This document shows, one piece after another, positions 25,564-39,356 of a DNA stretch of 64,000 nucleotides. The position numbers and the translations under genes were made by a program. The first letter of the stretch is position 1. The number at the start of each line of letters is the position of its first letter. The notes under the pieces were generated by a model, which made no database searches, had not been told where the DNA came from, and worked only from the letters and a program-made list of their open reading frames with translations. Source of the DNA: Pelecanus crispus (Eukaryota; Chordata; Aves; Pelecaniformes; Pelecanidae); assembly GCF_030463565.1 (NCBI RefSeq), contig NC_134643.1, forward strand, positions 7,114,657 through 7,178,656, in the 5' to 3' direction.

Positions 25564-26096
25564 TGTCCTGGTTTCAGCTGGGATAGAGTTAGTTTTTTTT
25601 CCTAGTAGCAGGCATAGTGCTGGGTTTTGGATTTAGTATGAGAATAATGCTGATAACACACTGATGTTTCAGTCGTAGTGCTTACACCAGTCAAGGACTT
25701 TTCAGCTTCCCATGCTCTGCCAGGTGCACAAGAAGCTGGGAGGGGGCACAGCCAGGACAGCTGACCCAACCTGGCCACAGGGCTATTCCATACCATATGG
25801 CGTCATGCTCAGGATTTAACTGGGGGGAGCTGGCTGGGGGGTGGCGATCACTGCTCGGGGATGGGATGGGCGTTGGTCGGCAGGTGATGAGCAATTGCAT
25901 TGTGCATCACTTGCTTTGTATATTATTATTTTCCCTTCCTTTTCTGTCCTATTAAACTGTCTTTATCGCAACCCACAAATTTTACCTTTTTTTTTTTTTT
26001 TTTTTTTTTCCAATTCTCTTCCCCATCCCACTGGGGATGGGCGGGGAGTGAATGAACAGCTGTGTGGTGTTTAGCTGCCTGCCAGGTTAAACCACA
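25564..26096 (+). mobile_element. Solo LTR of an avian endogenous retrovirus
   Basis: A 533-bp element, sense on plus. It starts TGTCCTGGTTTCAGCTGGG and ends GGTTAAACCACA, with perfect 5-bp target-site duplications ACATC at 25559-25563 and 26097-26101. It is the same family as the LTR in the USP6NL intron and opposite to it in orientation. The expected polyadenylation signal ATTAAA is at 25951-25956. The TATA-like position reads GATTTAACTGGGG, so the promoter looks damaged compared with the other copy. A T run (25986-26009) precedes the end region. There is no internal retroviral sequence on either side. Confidence 0.93.
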
Positions 26097-26101
26097 ACAT
26101 C
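26097..26101. repeat. Target-site duplication ACATC, right copy
   Basis: Matches 25559-25563 exactly. Confidence 0.85.
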
Positions 26102-29100
26102 CCAAATCCCACGTTATTTTCTAGACAGCAGCGCAAACAAAACCAAGCCCCTCTTCCAGGAGATGGCAGAGGAAGATCCGAACCCCTTAAGGATGAGGGA
26201 TGTGACCCACACTGGCATACACTTCCATGGTTTCAGAAAGGGAGATCTCGCTACTTTCTTTGAGCAGCCTAATCTTGTCACTGCCCATTAGGTTTGCTCT
26301 GAGAACCACTACCAGACTGGATAACCCAAAGGATTGACCTTTGTCTTTAATCCTCCATCCCATGATAAACAAAAATAACCAGGGCTTCAGATTGTAGCTT
26401 TTCATGCATTTACTCAACATAAAAAAAGCATGACTGGTGAGACTGAACAGCAGCAAACCTATAGGTATAGAGGACTCAAGGAATGCAAGGGGACACATAA
26501 TCAAAGTAAGAACCTCCAGAACTGGGTGGTGGTTAGAGATAGGCATTATGTGTTGTCATATTATATTTTCCTTGCTTCAGTGTCACATTTCACTTTAACT
26601 GCTAGGTCCCTTCTGGCCACCACCCTTATTGCCTTGCATGCAAACGTGGCTAACATCTGGTTGCATTAGTTTTCTTTTGGGGGCAGGGAGAAGAGAGCAA
26701 TCATAGACATTTTTAAAAGTGGTTAAAAGAAGAAACGGCAGAAGGTTGTCTTGAGATAGGTACGGGAAGTGCTGGGGCCTGACCTGGTTTTCAGGTCCTG
26801 CAATAGCTCACACAGTAGCGTAGGACCAGTCCCTTGGAAAGTTACCACCTTCTGCATGAGTAAAGGATTGGCTTTGCCTGAGGAGCAACAGTGTTTGCCC
26901 TAGATTCTTCATCCTGCAAAAAATAGCAATAAATGGCTTTTAACATGTAACTTTATGTACTTTTAAAGATGGCACAAGAGGCACAGAATCGATGCCTCTG
27001 TTAGATCCAAGTTCCAGTTCCAAGTTTTACCTTTCTGTCTGCTCCAAGGCTGAGTTGCTGGTTACCCATCTCAGGTGTCTTGTCAGTCCTAAACACAGTC
27101 AGTTAATTGCCTTCTGAGGAAGATGTGCTCAAGCTGGCTTCTCAGTCGTGAACATCTTTCTTGAAATTACAACCCTAAATTATACCATTTGCCATAATGT
27201 AAAAGCTATGCAGAAAAAGAGAATAAAACCATTGGGAAGAAGACACATGTACTTTTCCCTCAAGTTCTCTTCCATCCCGGCCATATTCCATCGGTCTGAC
27301 AAAAAGCTGTTTGTAAGAGCCTCTTGACATGAAGAATCTAATATTCCATCACAAAAAGATTAGCCTTTGACTGTACTTCACTCCATGCTACGCTAATACA
27401 ATCAGCATGGGAAATGTTATCCAGTAAGAGGTTAGGGAGAGGATGGAAGACCAGGTGGTGCTGGAGACCTAAATTATGAAGGTTTATTTTCCATGAAGCA
27501 TGACTTTTATTTGCTTCTAACTTCAGGAAGTAGCAATGCTGGAGATGAAACACACAGCATGAGATGTTCAGCCACGTACTCAAGGGCAGGTGTGCTGCTG
27601 AGTCACTCACAGCGCTCCTGCCACGTTGAGCTTGGGCTGACCTGTGAAAAGGATACAGGAAAACTGGGATTACTTTGGAGAAGTTAATTCAAAACTAAAG
27701 CAGCCTGCACATACCGTGCCCAAGGTGCCACTGAAGGCACGAGGAACTGCAGGAGACCTGGACAGAGTTTGGGCACTCAAATGTAGGAGTGCAATCCACA
27801 AAACATTTATCACCTAGGGCTCCTGAAGGGCCATAAACACATAATTTTTGCCATTGTAATTACCCAGCTATCTGGAGTTTTGCTACCGCACTCCGAAATG
27901 CTGTCATCTCAGCAGGACTGTGTGGGTTAGCATCTATGTCATGTACATGCCTGTTGGGATCTGCAAATTAGATCTTTCTGCGCTTAAGTTCCCTGAGCAG
28001 TCTCAGCTTTTTCTTAGGTATGAAGCACAGGGAAGGATGTTTTAGCAGAGATTTTCTCTCATGACCTAGAAGCTCAGATGCCTCTTTCAGCGTGGGAGAT
28101 AGGACACACCACCTCCCCTCCCAAAACTGCCTCAGCATGGGAGGAAATCCAAAGCTCCAGAGAGAGAGAACAAAATTGTGCAGCCCACGGATAAAAGCTC
28201 TGACCCTGCACAAAGGACTTAGGCTTTCCAGTTTCTTTTACAGGAACCACATCTGCATTTTGCATTATTTTCAGTAAGTCATACACTGATTCTGCACATT
28301 TGCTGCCTCAGCAGTAGAAGAGACATCCGGTTTCCTACAATACAAGCTGCCCTCATAGGATAAATACATTACATTTTTGTGATGTGCACTGTCACATGCT
28401 CTCTCAGTGCTAGGATAAACCAGAGTTCATGGCTTTGGAAAACAGAACTGATGATGAGCATCATTAAATCTCCAGGTAACCTTTTTTTTCCCCTGAGATG
28501 TCCTTCCTGAAGCCACAGAGAAGGACATTCAATATATACATGTCACCATGACTTACGTCAGTAATCTAGCAGACAAGACCACGAGATTGACATGATGGCC
28601 ACAGGGCCTGAATTTAGGTCACATAAGAAATGAATTAAAAGCTTCTCCTTATCTCAGTGCAACATCTCTCCCTCACCCACACCCTTGTCTTTGGCACTGC
28701 TGGATGTATGCAACAAAGATGAGGAAAACTAACCTGCTGCTTGCCAAGTGACCTCAAAGCCAAAACCAGCTCCTAAATCAAGGTACCAGACCGCATTAAG
28801 TTGGTCTAGCCACAACAGCAAAGTTCCGAATTGTGTTTATCCCCATGTACTTACTGCTACAGATCTCAATTGCAAAGATTGGTCTGCGAACTTACCTTAA
28901 AAAAAAAAAAAACAAAAAAACCCGAACCAAAAAACAACAAACCAACAAAAAACCACAAAAACAAACCCACAAAAACCCCACACACGCAAAATTTGGACTA
29001 CATCTAAGTCATTGGCTTGTATCAGATCAAATGCCGGTGGTACCCCTACCTGACTCATGCTCCCTGCTTCACCTCCTCTTCTACAGAGTGAATTGTGCAG

Positions 29101-32100
29101 CAGAGATGGCTTTAGGCTGAACGATAGACTGCAAGCAGAGACTACCACCCAGAAGTGCCAGCTGAGCCCTCCCCTAGGAAAATATCTCCCTCATCCCCTT
29201 TCTAAGTGATTTATAGTTTTACAAAGCACATCAAACACCCCACACTGTCCAGATTTGCATGCACTGAAGTGCATGTTACTGAAGTCCAAACAGAAACCTG
29301 CAGCCGACACAAAGACACACATCCCCACCCAAAATCGATGCATGTTTGAATCTTCTCAGGGTTGAAGGACAGCAGACAGAGGGGTTTTCTGGGTGTCTGG
29401 GGTGTACTTTTGCAGGATGGGGTAGACAAAACCTGAGCCTGGCAGCTAATGCAGTCCCAGTGTCTGGGTGCTGAAGGGACAGACAGCAAACCTAGCGAAA
29501 TGAGGCTGGAGTTGGGGTGCTGATGGAAGAGGTCTGGAGCTTTAATCAGGGAAATTTCTTGTGTTTGATTCTTCCTGGGCACCTAGGAATCACCTCTCTA
29601 TACTTATTATGTAAATAAATACAGTACTATCAAGGCCAACAATCTCCTGGGGTTTTCTCTCCTGAGTCAGCTTTCCAAAACTCTACATTTTTGGCCAATT
29701 GTTCTGATGAAAACCGACAGCAAGACAGTTTGCTGCGCGCCTCAGAAACAAAGCGTGATCCCTGTGTGAAACCTCCTGCTTTTCACAGGGCTGCTATGGT
29801 CCCAGCATCCCCTCTCTGGGGGCTGGCCAGCTCAAACCAAATGTATGCATACACTCCGGTGCGTAAGGAGGATGAGATGAAATGTGTTGGTTTTTTTTCC
29901 TGTTTAGGTTTGTCTCTTGTATTTTTGGAGCTTTCTTTTTCTTCTGTTCTTGAAGAGCTTTTTAAAAGGTTGCCAATAGAGGCAGTAGCACATAGGTGTG
30001 TATGTACAGAGGTATAAGGCAGCATAGACCATGGGGAGACAGCAGGATGGGATGTCCTACCTAAAGACATCTGCCTGCAAAAAGGGAGAGGCTGCATGTT
30101 AGAAGCAAGCGGGCAGGGAAGAGCGTGTGTTTGTGTGCGCGTGTATGGAGGTAGGAGCAGGTGCTGGACATCCGCAGATGCCAGGAAGGGCAGTGGGCCA
30201 AGGTCAAGCAGGAGGAAGGAGAGACTACCGGGGAGGTGAGCCATTGAAACCTCTGGTCCCCAGCTTTGCTTCTGCAAAAATGTAAGCCATGTGGTTGGGG
30301 CATGCATGCAGATGACATTCAAATGGAGGATTTCTCCTCTCCCCAGCATTTTAGAGTCGATTAGACCATGGATTAAGACAGTCAATTTAGGCATGCCTTT
30401 TGTTGTACTTTAGCCTGTTCCATAATCACCGCAAGACAGAATTTGGCTTTAAATCCATCATTTTTCTTCCCAGGGACAAAGTCTGTTTTCACCCAGTGTG
30501 CCAAGACATTCTATGAGATGAAAATTATGTCTCTTGCAAGATTGTCAAGATCCTGCCTTCGAGGGTCTCTTTCTAATTGTTTTCAGAGGCTGCCAGCCTT
30601 GCAGGGCATAGTGTTAACTTCAAAAGATGTGGGGTGGAAAAGTCTTTTTAAAATGATTTTTAAAATCAGAGGAAGAGAGGAGGCTATTTAATTCCATACA
30701 GAAAATCACTTCTTCCTGCCAAGCAGCAGTGGGAGCACAGGCCTTGGAGTTCACGGTTCAAGAGTGCAATCATTTGACATGCATTCGTTGCCAGGAGGGA
30801 AAAGGAGGGGAGACCAACCTAGGCAGAGACTTTGTGACTCTGACCTTCCAAGAGAAAATCCCAATTTGCAGAGCTATCCTTCAAGGACCTGGCTCCACCG
30901 CCATTCATTGCATTCACCTTCACTTGGGCAATCATGAAATAACGATAACAAAGGCATCAAGGTTGAAAAGTTTAGACTTAAGCTTATAAGGTTGAGGAAA
31001 GGAAAAGGGGGCTATTCCCCCACCACCACCACCTCAAAAAGCTCTCATCATGCATGGCACTTGGATTTTGGAAGAAGCTTTAAAACTTTCATTTTTCAGT
31101 CTCAATATTTAATTAGGACACTTAAAAATGCAGAGGAGTGAAACAACAACAACAGCAAAACACAAACACACCCTGCCCTGGGATTAGTCTGATGTCTGGC
31201 ATTGAAAAAGCCACCAAATGACAGACCGTACTGTGGTAATTCATGTTCATGACATTACAGTGATTGGCTTTTAATGCACTCACCAATAAATTACCACTAG
31301 TCAAACAAAGCGCTCCAAGGAGAAAGACAGACAGAAAGGAACATTCAAGGTTCTTGATTATTTATCAGTTGGCTGAAACAATCGGAGACCAAAGAGAGCA
31401 TTATAACCTACCCAATGAATCACCTCACAGCGAATGATTTTACATTCCCATAAAGTGAAGTTTCCACTAAGGGCTCGAGGGAAAGGATGCGCAAACAGCT
31501 CAACTTAGCCAAGGTAAGCATTAAGATAGCGTTAAGAGGCCAAAAGCTGTTGAAGCCAATAATAAACTGTTGATTTCAGCCAAGCCCCGTGCGACACGGA
31601 AAGGCTTCAGCAATGCAGGAAGCAAATTCAGATCCCTAGAAGCCACACCAAGGATGCTTCGTTAGAGGGAAGCTATCAGGCTAAATACATTTCCAGTTTT
31701 AGTGCTACCATCTTTAATTAAAATTAAGGATATTTAAACCACCCAATTTATTCTTCCCTCCTTGCCCTGTACTTTTTTCAGGATGCTTTATGCAGCCACC
31801 TAAGCAGCTTAAAGACTTTGCCTTTCATGAGCTCACATTTTGGCTCTCCCACACTATACAAATGTTGCACCATAAAAATACCATGCCGGAGAACAGCTGA
31901 ACAGAACTTTAAAGTCTTGGATGACATTTTAACCGATTCCAGCCAGATTTTTCCAGTAGTCTTTTAAATAAATGTTTCCACCACAAACTGCTTGTGTTCA
32001 TCCATTAGTGGATAACACCACCAAAGCGTAATGATTAACTTTTAAGTGTGGTGTGATGGGAAGCACCAGGTTGGTAGCAAGAGACAGCAATAGGAGACAA

Positions 32101-32779
32101 AGTACTCAACTAATGTTTCTAGGAAACCAAGCTGAAAGGCTGGTAAACTGTTACAATACTATTTTTTTCCTCCATTATACTTCCATTTGCTTTGCATTAT
32201 AAATTCATTGCTAAAGAGCACTGTAGACTCGGTGCTGGGTTTTTACAAAGCCATTCTTAAAAGCATTTCATACAGGGTGAAAAAGAAACCTATAAAAAAT
32301 CATAAGGCCCTGCATGTGATAGCATCCTGCTCGTTGATGCAGTCTCTCAGACTGGATTCGGTCTGTTCTTGACAACGATGTAGGCACTAATTTCTGCATG
32401 AGCCATGGGAGATAAGGACTCCTGTGGTTCTGAATTGCCACCGTGCTGGACTGCATGTGAGTGATAATTTCACACTAGCATTTTGGGATAGAAAATTACT
32501 GCGTATTTTATTCTCTTGTAACCTTCTCTTCATCTTAAACTGTCTTTTGTATGGTAATTTGAAATATTTTCCCTAGACCTTCTATCTTTCATAAAAGTTA
32601 GACAAAGCCTGAATCATCCTGTAAGTTTGGTAAATGTTTTGCTACGGATGCATTTTTAAATAAACATCCTATTCAAAGATCCCAGCGCACAGTGTTAAAG
32701 CAGGATACGCTGCTGTAATTCTTCCCATTTCTACCCAAATATCTCACTACATCTGTGATGTTGCTGCGTCACCTAATGT
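26102..32779. other. Intergenic, nothing supported beyond low complexity
   Basis: Unique-looking sequence. The A/C tract at 28.9 kb and short CCA and ACA runs near 31.02 and 31.14 kb are the only simple features. No protein family recognised in any long frame. Confidence 0.55.
28899..28990. repeat. A/C low-complexity tract
   Basis: A run followed by mixed AAAAAC, CAAAC and CACAAAAACC units. Common type of low-complexity sequence in bird DNA. No coding signal. Confidence 0.85.
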
Positions 32780-32945
32780 TAGCGTGTGTGATTTATAGGC
32801 AAGAAATGGAGAGAAAAAGAATGTGCTGAAATAACTTGCCTATAGCAATATGCAGAGAGCCGATGCCAGGGCTGGGAATTAGAGCTCAATTGATTTCTGG
32901 TATCCAGCCCCTTGCATAATTCACTAGGTCACAGTGGCAAGATTT
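32780..32945 (+). repeat. MIR/CORE-SINE-like relic
   Basis: AAATAACTTGCCTATAGCAA, then GCCAGGGCTGGGAATTAGAG, ATCCAGCCCCTTGCATAAT and TCACTAGGTCACAGTGG, in the order expected for the 3' half of a MIR-type CORE-SINE. Diverged, with no clear target-site duplication. Confidence 0.6.
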
Positions 32946-34388
32946 AAATATGGGACTAATTGAATCTTCATATAGGAACTGCTGCTTGTTTGGTCCAGCC
33001 TGGAGAGGGAGAAGGGTACAGAGAAAAAAATGAGGTCCTTGGAGGAACATCCAGGGGAAAAATATCTAGGCATGTAGCTGGAAGAGAAAGCTGCTCTGTC
33101 CCTCTCCCATTATCTCAATGGCAGGTTAATTCTGGATAACAATTTAAATGTCAAACACAGTCAATCTATTTCACCAGGGAAAATAAACCATCTCCTCAAA
33201 TCCCTGGTGATGCAGGTGAGAACAGAAAGCACCCGGGCCTCCGGTGGGTTGTTAAAAGGGAGCATGCTGAGCTCTCCAAGAGCTGCAAAACTGCCTTCAG
33301 CGGCGGGGCCATCTCCAGAGGGGTGCGACCATGCACCCAGGGCTGACACTGGAGTCATCCTTGAGTTACTATCAATAATTGTAAGCAAGAACATGCGAGA
33401 TGATAACAAGTATAAACGTTAGGATCAATGTCTCCAAAGGAAAATACTCCCAAAGTTCTGAAAAAGCAAACCAAGCAGGTCAGGGGAATCACAGCTTCCC
33501 CATTCCATGGGCTATCCATCACGTCCAGCCCAAGATTCCTCCTTCTGCTTATTGGGCAGATGTTTTTAGTCCTACCTGCTTTTGCTTTCATCTAGCTCCT
33601 GAAGGGAGCGACAGTGCTGTTACACTTGCTGAGAAGATGCTTTCTCTGAGCAGCGTGCGTTATGAGCAGCTTGTGGTACATAACACAGCTCCACTGAGCC
33701 ACTTTGGTTTTGCTGCATGCATAAGCAGACATACTACAAATATTCCTATTTCTCCCCGCTGGAAAGCCAGAGCCAGCCTTAGACTCCTGGGGATCTGCAT
33801 CACTCTGCCGGCACGGGAGAGGACTTGCATTGCTAACCAACCTAACCACGCGGCTTGTTCCTGGGGACGGATCCCGAAGCAACTGCCTAAGTGTCCTCCC
33901 TTACCTTGGCAGTATTAAAGCACATTCTTCCCAGGACTTTCTCCTGCAAGACAGCAAATGCCAGGAGCTAGGGGTAGTATGAAGCATTAAATGTTTCATA
34001 GTCTCAAAACCAAGCAACTTTTCCTCAACCACATGCTATTCTTCAACCTGATGACTTTATACAAGACATCTGGTGTCCCTGGGACACCTGGAAAATGTTC
34101 TGCCAGGTATGTTTCCCACCATAAGACCTGCAGGAACACCTGCTTCTCCTCCCATGCCATAAATGCCACACATTCTCCATCTGCTTCCCTCTTCAGGACC
34201 TCTGGGATCTGGGCTGTCTACCAGGTACTTAAAGGAGTGAAACGGTGAAAAGGTGACATATAAGGAGGTCAAGTCAATGCAACACAGTCTGCTCTCCAAA
34301 GGTGGTTGCTATCAATTCCTAATGGTTTCATTTTCCAGTAGCTAAATTATCACTCAGTCTTCCTAAAGAGCATCTGGACAAGCGATCT

Positions 34389-34389
<1 letters not shown>

Positions 34390-34419
<30 letters not shown>
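34390..34419. repeat. Poly(A) tract, 30 bp
   Basis: Longest homopolymer in the window. No retroelement body was recognised directly upstream. Confidence 0.95.
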
Positions 34420-34426
<7 letters not shown>

Positions 34427-34629
34427 TTTTGGACTGCCCCATGGAAATATTTAGCTTTCAGAGTTCATTCAAGAGTGGGAGCAAACCACAGTTGTTCCCA
34501 GCAGCAAAGGTGAAGGCTGCTCAGCTGCAGGTCTGCAAACCCATTCATGTTTTGTAATCCCAATTTAGAAGGCTTCGTTAAACTCAATAATATTTAAGGC
34601 TAGGGATAAAAATTAAAATCCTCTGCATT

Positions 34630-34672
34630 CCCACCCCCCCACCCCCCAAAAAACCCCCCAACCCAAACCACC
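34630..34672. repeat. C-rich low-complexity tract
   Basis: CCCACCCCCCCACCCCCC followed by A6, C6 and AACCC units; the minus strand is G-rich with four or more G runs. Confidence 0.85.
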
Positions 34673-34732
34673 AATCTCTCCCAGTAACTCTGACCAACAG
34701 CAAATAAAAAGTCCATTTAAAGAAGAAGAAGG

Positions 34733-34751
34733 AAAAAAAAAAAAAAAAAAA
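34733..34751. repeat. Poly(A) tract, 19 bp
   Basis: Preceded by AGAAGAAGAAGG. Confidence 0.9.
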
Positions 34752-36135
34752 GGAGGTTTTAGTGTTTGCTCTTGTGGCCATAGATTCCACCCCCCCACCC
34801 CAATTCATCCAGCCAAATATATCCAACAGAATTATTTCAGGAAAATTTCTGGCCAAAAACTTTGCTGTTGTTTTTAAAACCCAGAAACTATTTCTAATGT
34901 ATCACCCAATGCCAGCGGGAGAGAGAGGTGATCTGAAAGGGAATGCTTTGTGTCCTTTTCATATGTCAGCACCTGGGGTGCTTTCCCTCTTCTCAGCCAG
35001 GCTGTACTGATTCCTGCGCTGGCAACAGGGCTGGAAACTCTGGACATGTCAGTGGGGACATCCAGTTCTTCCAGATCCCTCATGCTCAGATGCTTTCTGA
35101 AGGTGGGACCTGTTTATGGAAACGTAAATCCCGTGGCTGGGCTCGGAAATGACTTAAGGCGGTTAAGAAGCTACTGACCAAAGTCATTACAAATCTTGCT
35201 CATCTTCACAGGGTCATTTGGAGATGAGCAGATACAACTCGCCTTTGGGCTGTCACCAAAGCAATATTAATAATTATGAAAAATAACTTATGCTTTGCAC
35301 AACATAGCAAATCTACAGTGCCATGTCTGGAATTAGCCTTTCCTTGGTGACAAACTCTAAACAACAAATGTTCATAATACAAGTCTATGAACTATTGACT
35401 GGAAGAGATAATAAATCCTTCGGCAATATGAGGAGGATAGGAAAAGCTTCCTGGTACAAACATTGTTAACTCTGTCTGTGCATTAAAATGGCAAGCTGAG
35501 ACAGCTCTGGTTAGTAAATACAATGAAACCTTTTACAGAAAGGGTTTTAGAGAAAGGGAAAATCCCAAAGTGTAATGCAGGGCATTTTTGTGACCATGTG
35601 GAAAGGTCAAACACCCACAACCCACTCAGTGGAAACGCTGAGGGGATTGTTCCCAGAACCAGCTGAAGAAGAAAGAACAAGTGCCTACATCCAAGCACAG
35701 GACTGGAACGGCGTACGGGTAACTGCAGCAGCAAAAAGTGGTGAATAAGTGCTTTCAGCCGTGCTTACCTAGAGGAATGAATGCTGGAGAGGGTCTAGGG
35801 ACACAGCTGGACAATGCACCGATGGCTGTAGTTTGTATTGAAACACTGATTAGGGTTAAAGGTCCTCACACACACCATCACCCCTCGTACAGAAACATCG
35901 AGTGCTTTCACGCGTGGTTGCTTCAAACACCATTGTCTACAAGCTCTGGAGGAGGATGTAAATAAGTCCAGCAATTATTATGCAAAATGTTTCAGATAAA
36001 TGCTATCTGAGCCATACATCCACCTACTGTTTTAAAAATATTTACACCTGTAATAGGTAAAGAAATAGATATTTTTTTTCTAATATCTCATACATAAGGT
36101 TTCCTAGCACTACCCTACCAGCCAGAAGTCATCTT

Positions 36136-36161
36136 CTACCCAGGTTCACAATCCTGGGTAG
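36136..36161. repeat. Inverted repeat, 9-bp arms
   Basis: CTACCCAGG (36136-36144) and CCTGGGTAG (36153-36161) are exact reverse complements with an 8-nt spacer. Confidence 0.7.
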
Positions 36162-39100
36162 GTAGGAAATTTTTTTAAATACTGTTTGCCTCTTAAAATC
36201 ATTATCAAGTTTTAATTCAGCTCCTCATGGGCAGGTGTCCACCCTGTAGGTGGTCCTCCAAGACATTCAGACTCAGAATCCTATGCGTTTGAATACCCAA
36301 TGTTACAAGCAGTAAAAGACTGGCATCTGTAACACACAAACAAACGTCGTGAGACAACAGGGTGAATTATTCTTTAAAAAATGGTCAATAATGTAGAGAA
36401 AGGAAAGCTAATCTATCACAAGCAAGCATTGCTGGATGTAGCCTGTGGCTACCCAACAAAATTTAGAGTTTCTGGGGGAAAAAACATAAGTTTCATGGCA
36501 TGCGAAATCAAGGGACAGTTTGATTAGATTAAATTCCCAGGAGTAAATCATTCATCAAGAAATTAGCATTGGCCTCAGAGCTGGGAATTGTGACTTGGTG
36601 CGATTCACTGTGTGTAGCCAGACATGCGGTCGACACAAGCTTATTGGGAATTTTTAAAGGGCAAATTTTTCAAAGCATAAGGGAATTGTTGGCATACCTA
36701 AGTGGGAACATTACATTTGGAGTGGGAGATACATAAACAGTAAATTTTTCAAGGTCTTCCACCCGACAACAACAACAAAAAAAACCAACCCAGCAGACGT
36801 GTAAAAAGTTATGCTTTGTAAAAAAATCCATCTAGTTAAAAGGAACAAATACTTCAATAAAGAAAAACAATAAAAAACAGAGCAGGAAATGGCAGAGTTT
36901 CAATCAGGTTGAAAATATAGACAAGTAATAATGGAGACTACAGAATTCAATGAAAACTTTATGAACTTCAAGAATTAAGCATAACAAAGAAGGCAACTTG
37001 AAACAAAGAAATCCCAAGTGGCAGGTACAGCTTTATCATTAGATGTTAATGTTAAAATTGTAAACACAGATATAAAAAGGCAACTTTATGTAATCTCATT
37101 ACTGGGAGATATGAATCGGTGGGGCTTTTCCCAGCAGATTCCCACAGGGACTAACTCTTAGCTCAATATTATTTAATATTTTATCAATGTTCTAGATGTT
37201 CATAGAAAAATCTATGTAGATCACAAATAAATGGGATGGTAGCAAGTGATCAGAGCTTGAGGTTTACATAATATGCTGATTTGGGGGTTGGTTTATTGGG
37301 GTTTTTTTGACGGATCACAATACATGCAAATCGATTCAAACATAATCAAATGCAAGCAAATCCTTCTGGGAACCAGGAAGGGTGACCTTGGGATTTTATC
37401 AACAAAGAATTAGAAGCCAAAGCATTATGAATTCTCTTCTGTCATAGGGGTCTCAGTTCAACTGATCTTTGCTTGGGGAACAAGAGTTTAGTTTCATGAG
37501 TACTTCATATTAACACACTTATTGAACCAAAGGATTTGAGTTTGGGATTAAAAAAAAAAAATTTAAAAAAAACCTGAAGACCTGTGATATGTAGCACAAA
37601 CTCACCAGTCTAACAGCCACTAATTACATTTCCAAACAAAGTAGTTTGGAGATATAGGGCAGCAAATGTCCAAGGTCAAGGACAAGTAAGGGCTTGTCTA
37701 TATCGAAAGCAGCCTGGCAGTCTGCACAGAGCTGCTCCCAAGGACCTCTGCATGGGCACTCCTGAGGCATATCAGCAGTTTACTCTCTTCTAAAACATTT
37801 ACACATTGGTATGAAAAGCACATGCATATCCTCAGTTTTGCAAACCACAGGACTAAGAACAATAAACTCATTAACTCCACAGTGAAAAGGTACCACTCTT
37901 CTGTCCTTCTGTTTTAAAGATGGAATAAGCCCCTGTATACCAACCTGCATGTGGGGAGCAGCTCTTTGGAAGTTAGTGGTAAATCCACCGTCTGCTCTGG
38001 AAATTTATTCTTTGAGAAAAACATTTAAGCACTACAGCTGTAAGTTTTAAGACGAGTCAGCTAGAATCAGAGAACTGGAAGATGTCTAAGTTCCCTTGAT
38101 TTGTTCCCATTTTACAGCCAAATGATAGACATGTTCTTGAAAGTTTTCATTATCCACAAGAATCACATCAAATACTGCTGAGAAAAAACTCATAGGCAAG
38201 GCAGGTCCATAATTTCTATGTATGCATATATAACAGGTACACACAGCCAGATCCTGCCTGTCTAGTGGCAAGTGATGACCTTACTAGGTGACCAAAGTCA
38301 CAAACACAGATTGTACCTCATATGACAACTGGCCATGACCATGTTTAATTATCAATGAAAAAAAATCCTTTCAGTCTCAGAGGCCAGAGACTTGTTCAGC
38401 CTTTGTGTTCAGAGATGTTGCTGAGTGCTTTTTTTATTATTATTGTTATTTCTTTGAAAGAAGCCTGAGTGAAGAAGTCTCACTTTCATAGGAGGTCTGG
38501 GTCCTCCATCTTCCACAAGCCTTTGTTGGCATCTTCATCCTTGATTTCAATGCTCCTTTATATTGGAGACCTCTGAACCAAAGTTGTAAAGAACTTTCAG
38601 AGATATCATAAGTTTCTTGAAGTTTGTTAGAATTAATACAATTCATCTCCCTTCTGCTACATCTTTGCATTGTACTGCCACTTCAAACACAGAGCCCACT
38701 TAGCTTCTTCTGGAAGACTTCAGATGTCAAGGCTATGAGGTTTTTGAGCCTCTTGGAACACTTACAATAAAAATCTCATTTCAAATACATGCTTTTAAAC
38801 AACACCTTTACAGAAAAAACTCCTATAAAAAATAAAAAATGTTTTTCAGGGTAAATTAATAAATGTGTTGCAGAGTGACAGGTTTGTCTAACTTGAAGAG
38901 ACAAAAATATTTGGTATCATGCACAGAAACTCAGAGAGAACCAGCACTTAGTGCAGTACTTCTGAACAGACATAAAAGTATCATCCCACATCTGTGTATA
39001 AAAAAAAACAACCGAACAAATGAAATTAGAGATTAAAGAAATGTAAATTAAAAGAAAAATGGAAATCAGACACGGGAAGAGTTGTTTGTACAGTGTCAAC

Positions 39101-39306
39101 CCTGCATGAAATGTATTACTAACAGGTATGAAGATCTCCCCAAAGTTTTTAATCTCAGGCACCAAACATGCAAAGACTGATGGGTTTTTCACTTGGCTTA
39201 TGAAAAATTCTCTCACACATAAATATTCCAGTTCTGCTGAGCTCAGTGGGCTCGTGCACTCTGTATTCAGTCCTTCAAGACTAAACTTCTGCCATGGAAG
39301 GCCTTC

Positions 39307-39356
39307 CTCTCCAGGACAGAAAGACCTCTCTCCAGGACAGAAAGACCTCTCTCCAG
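39307..39356. repeat. 21-bp tandem repeat, about 2.4 copies
   Basis: Unit CTCTCCAGGACAGAAAGACC plus T, exact in both full copies (39307-39327, 39328-39348), followed by CTCTCCAG. Confidence 0.9.

Noticed and set aside
29783..30394. A 203-codon minus frame
   Set aside because: Low-complexity Ser/Leu/His-rich translation, no domain, no splice or start context that distinguishes it from chance.
33400..33918. A 172-codon plus frame
   Set aside because: No domain or family similarity that I recognise. Overlapping frame on the other strand is also open.
38040..38130. Possible MIR or CR1 remnant around AGAATCAGAGAACTGG and CCCATTTTACAG
   Set aside because: Only two short similar words, not enough to separate from chance.
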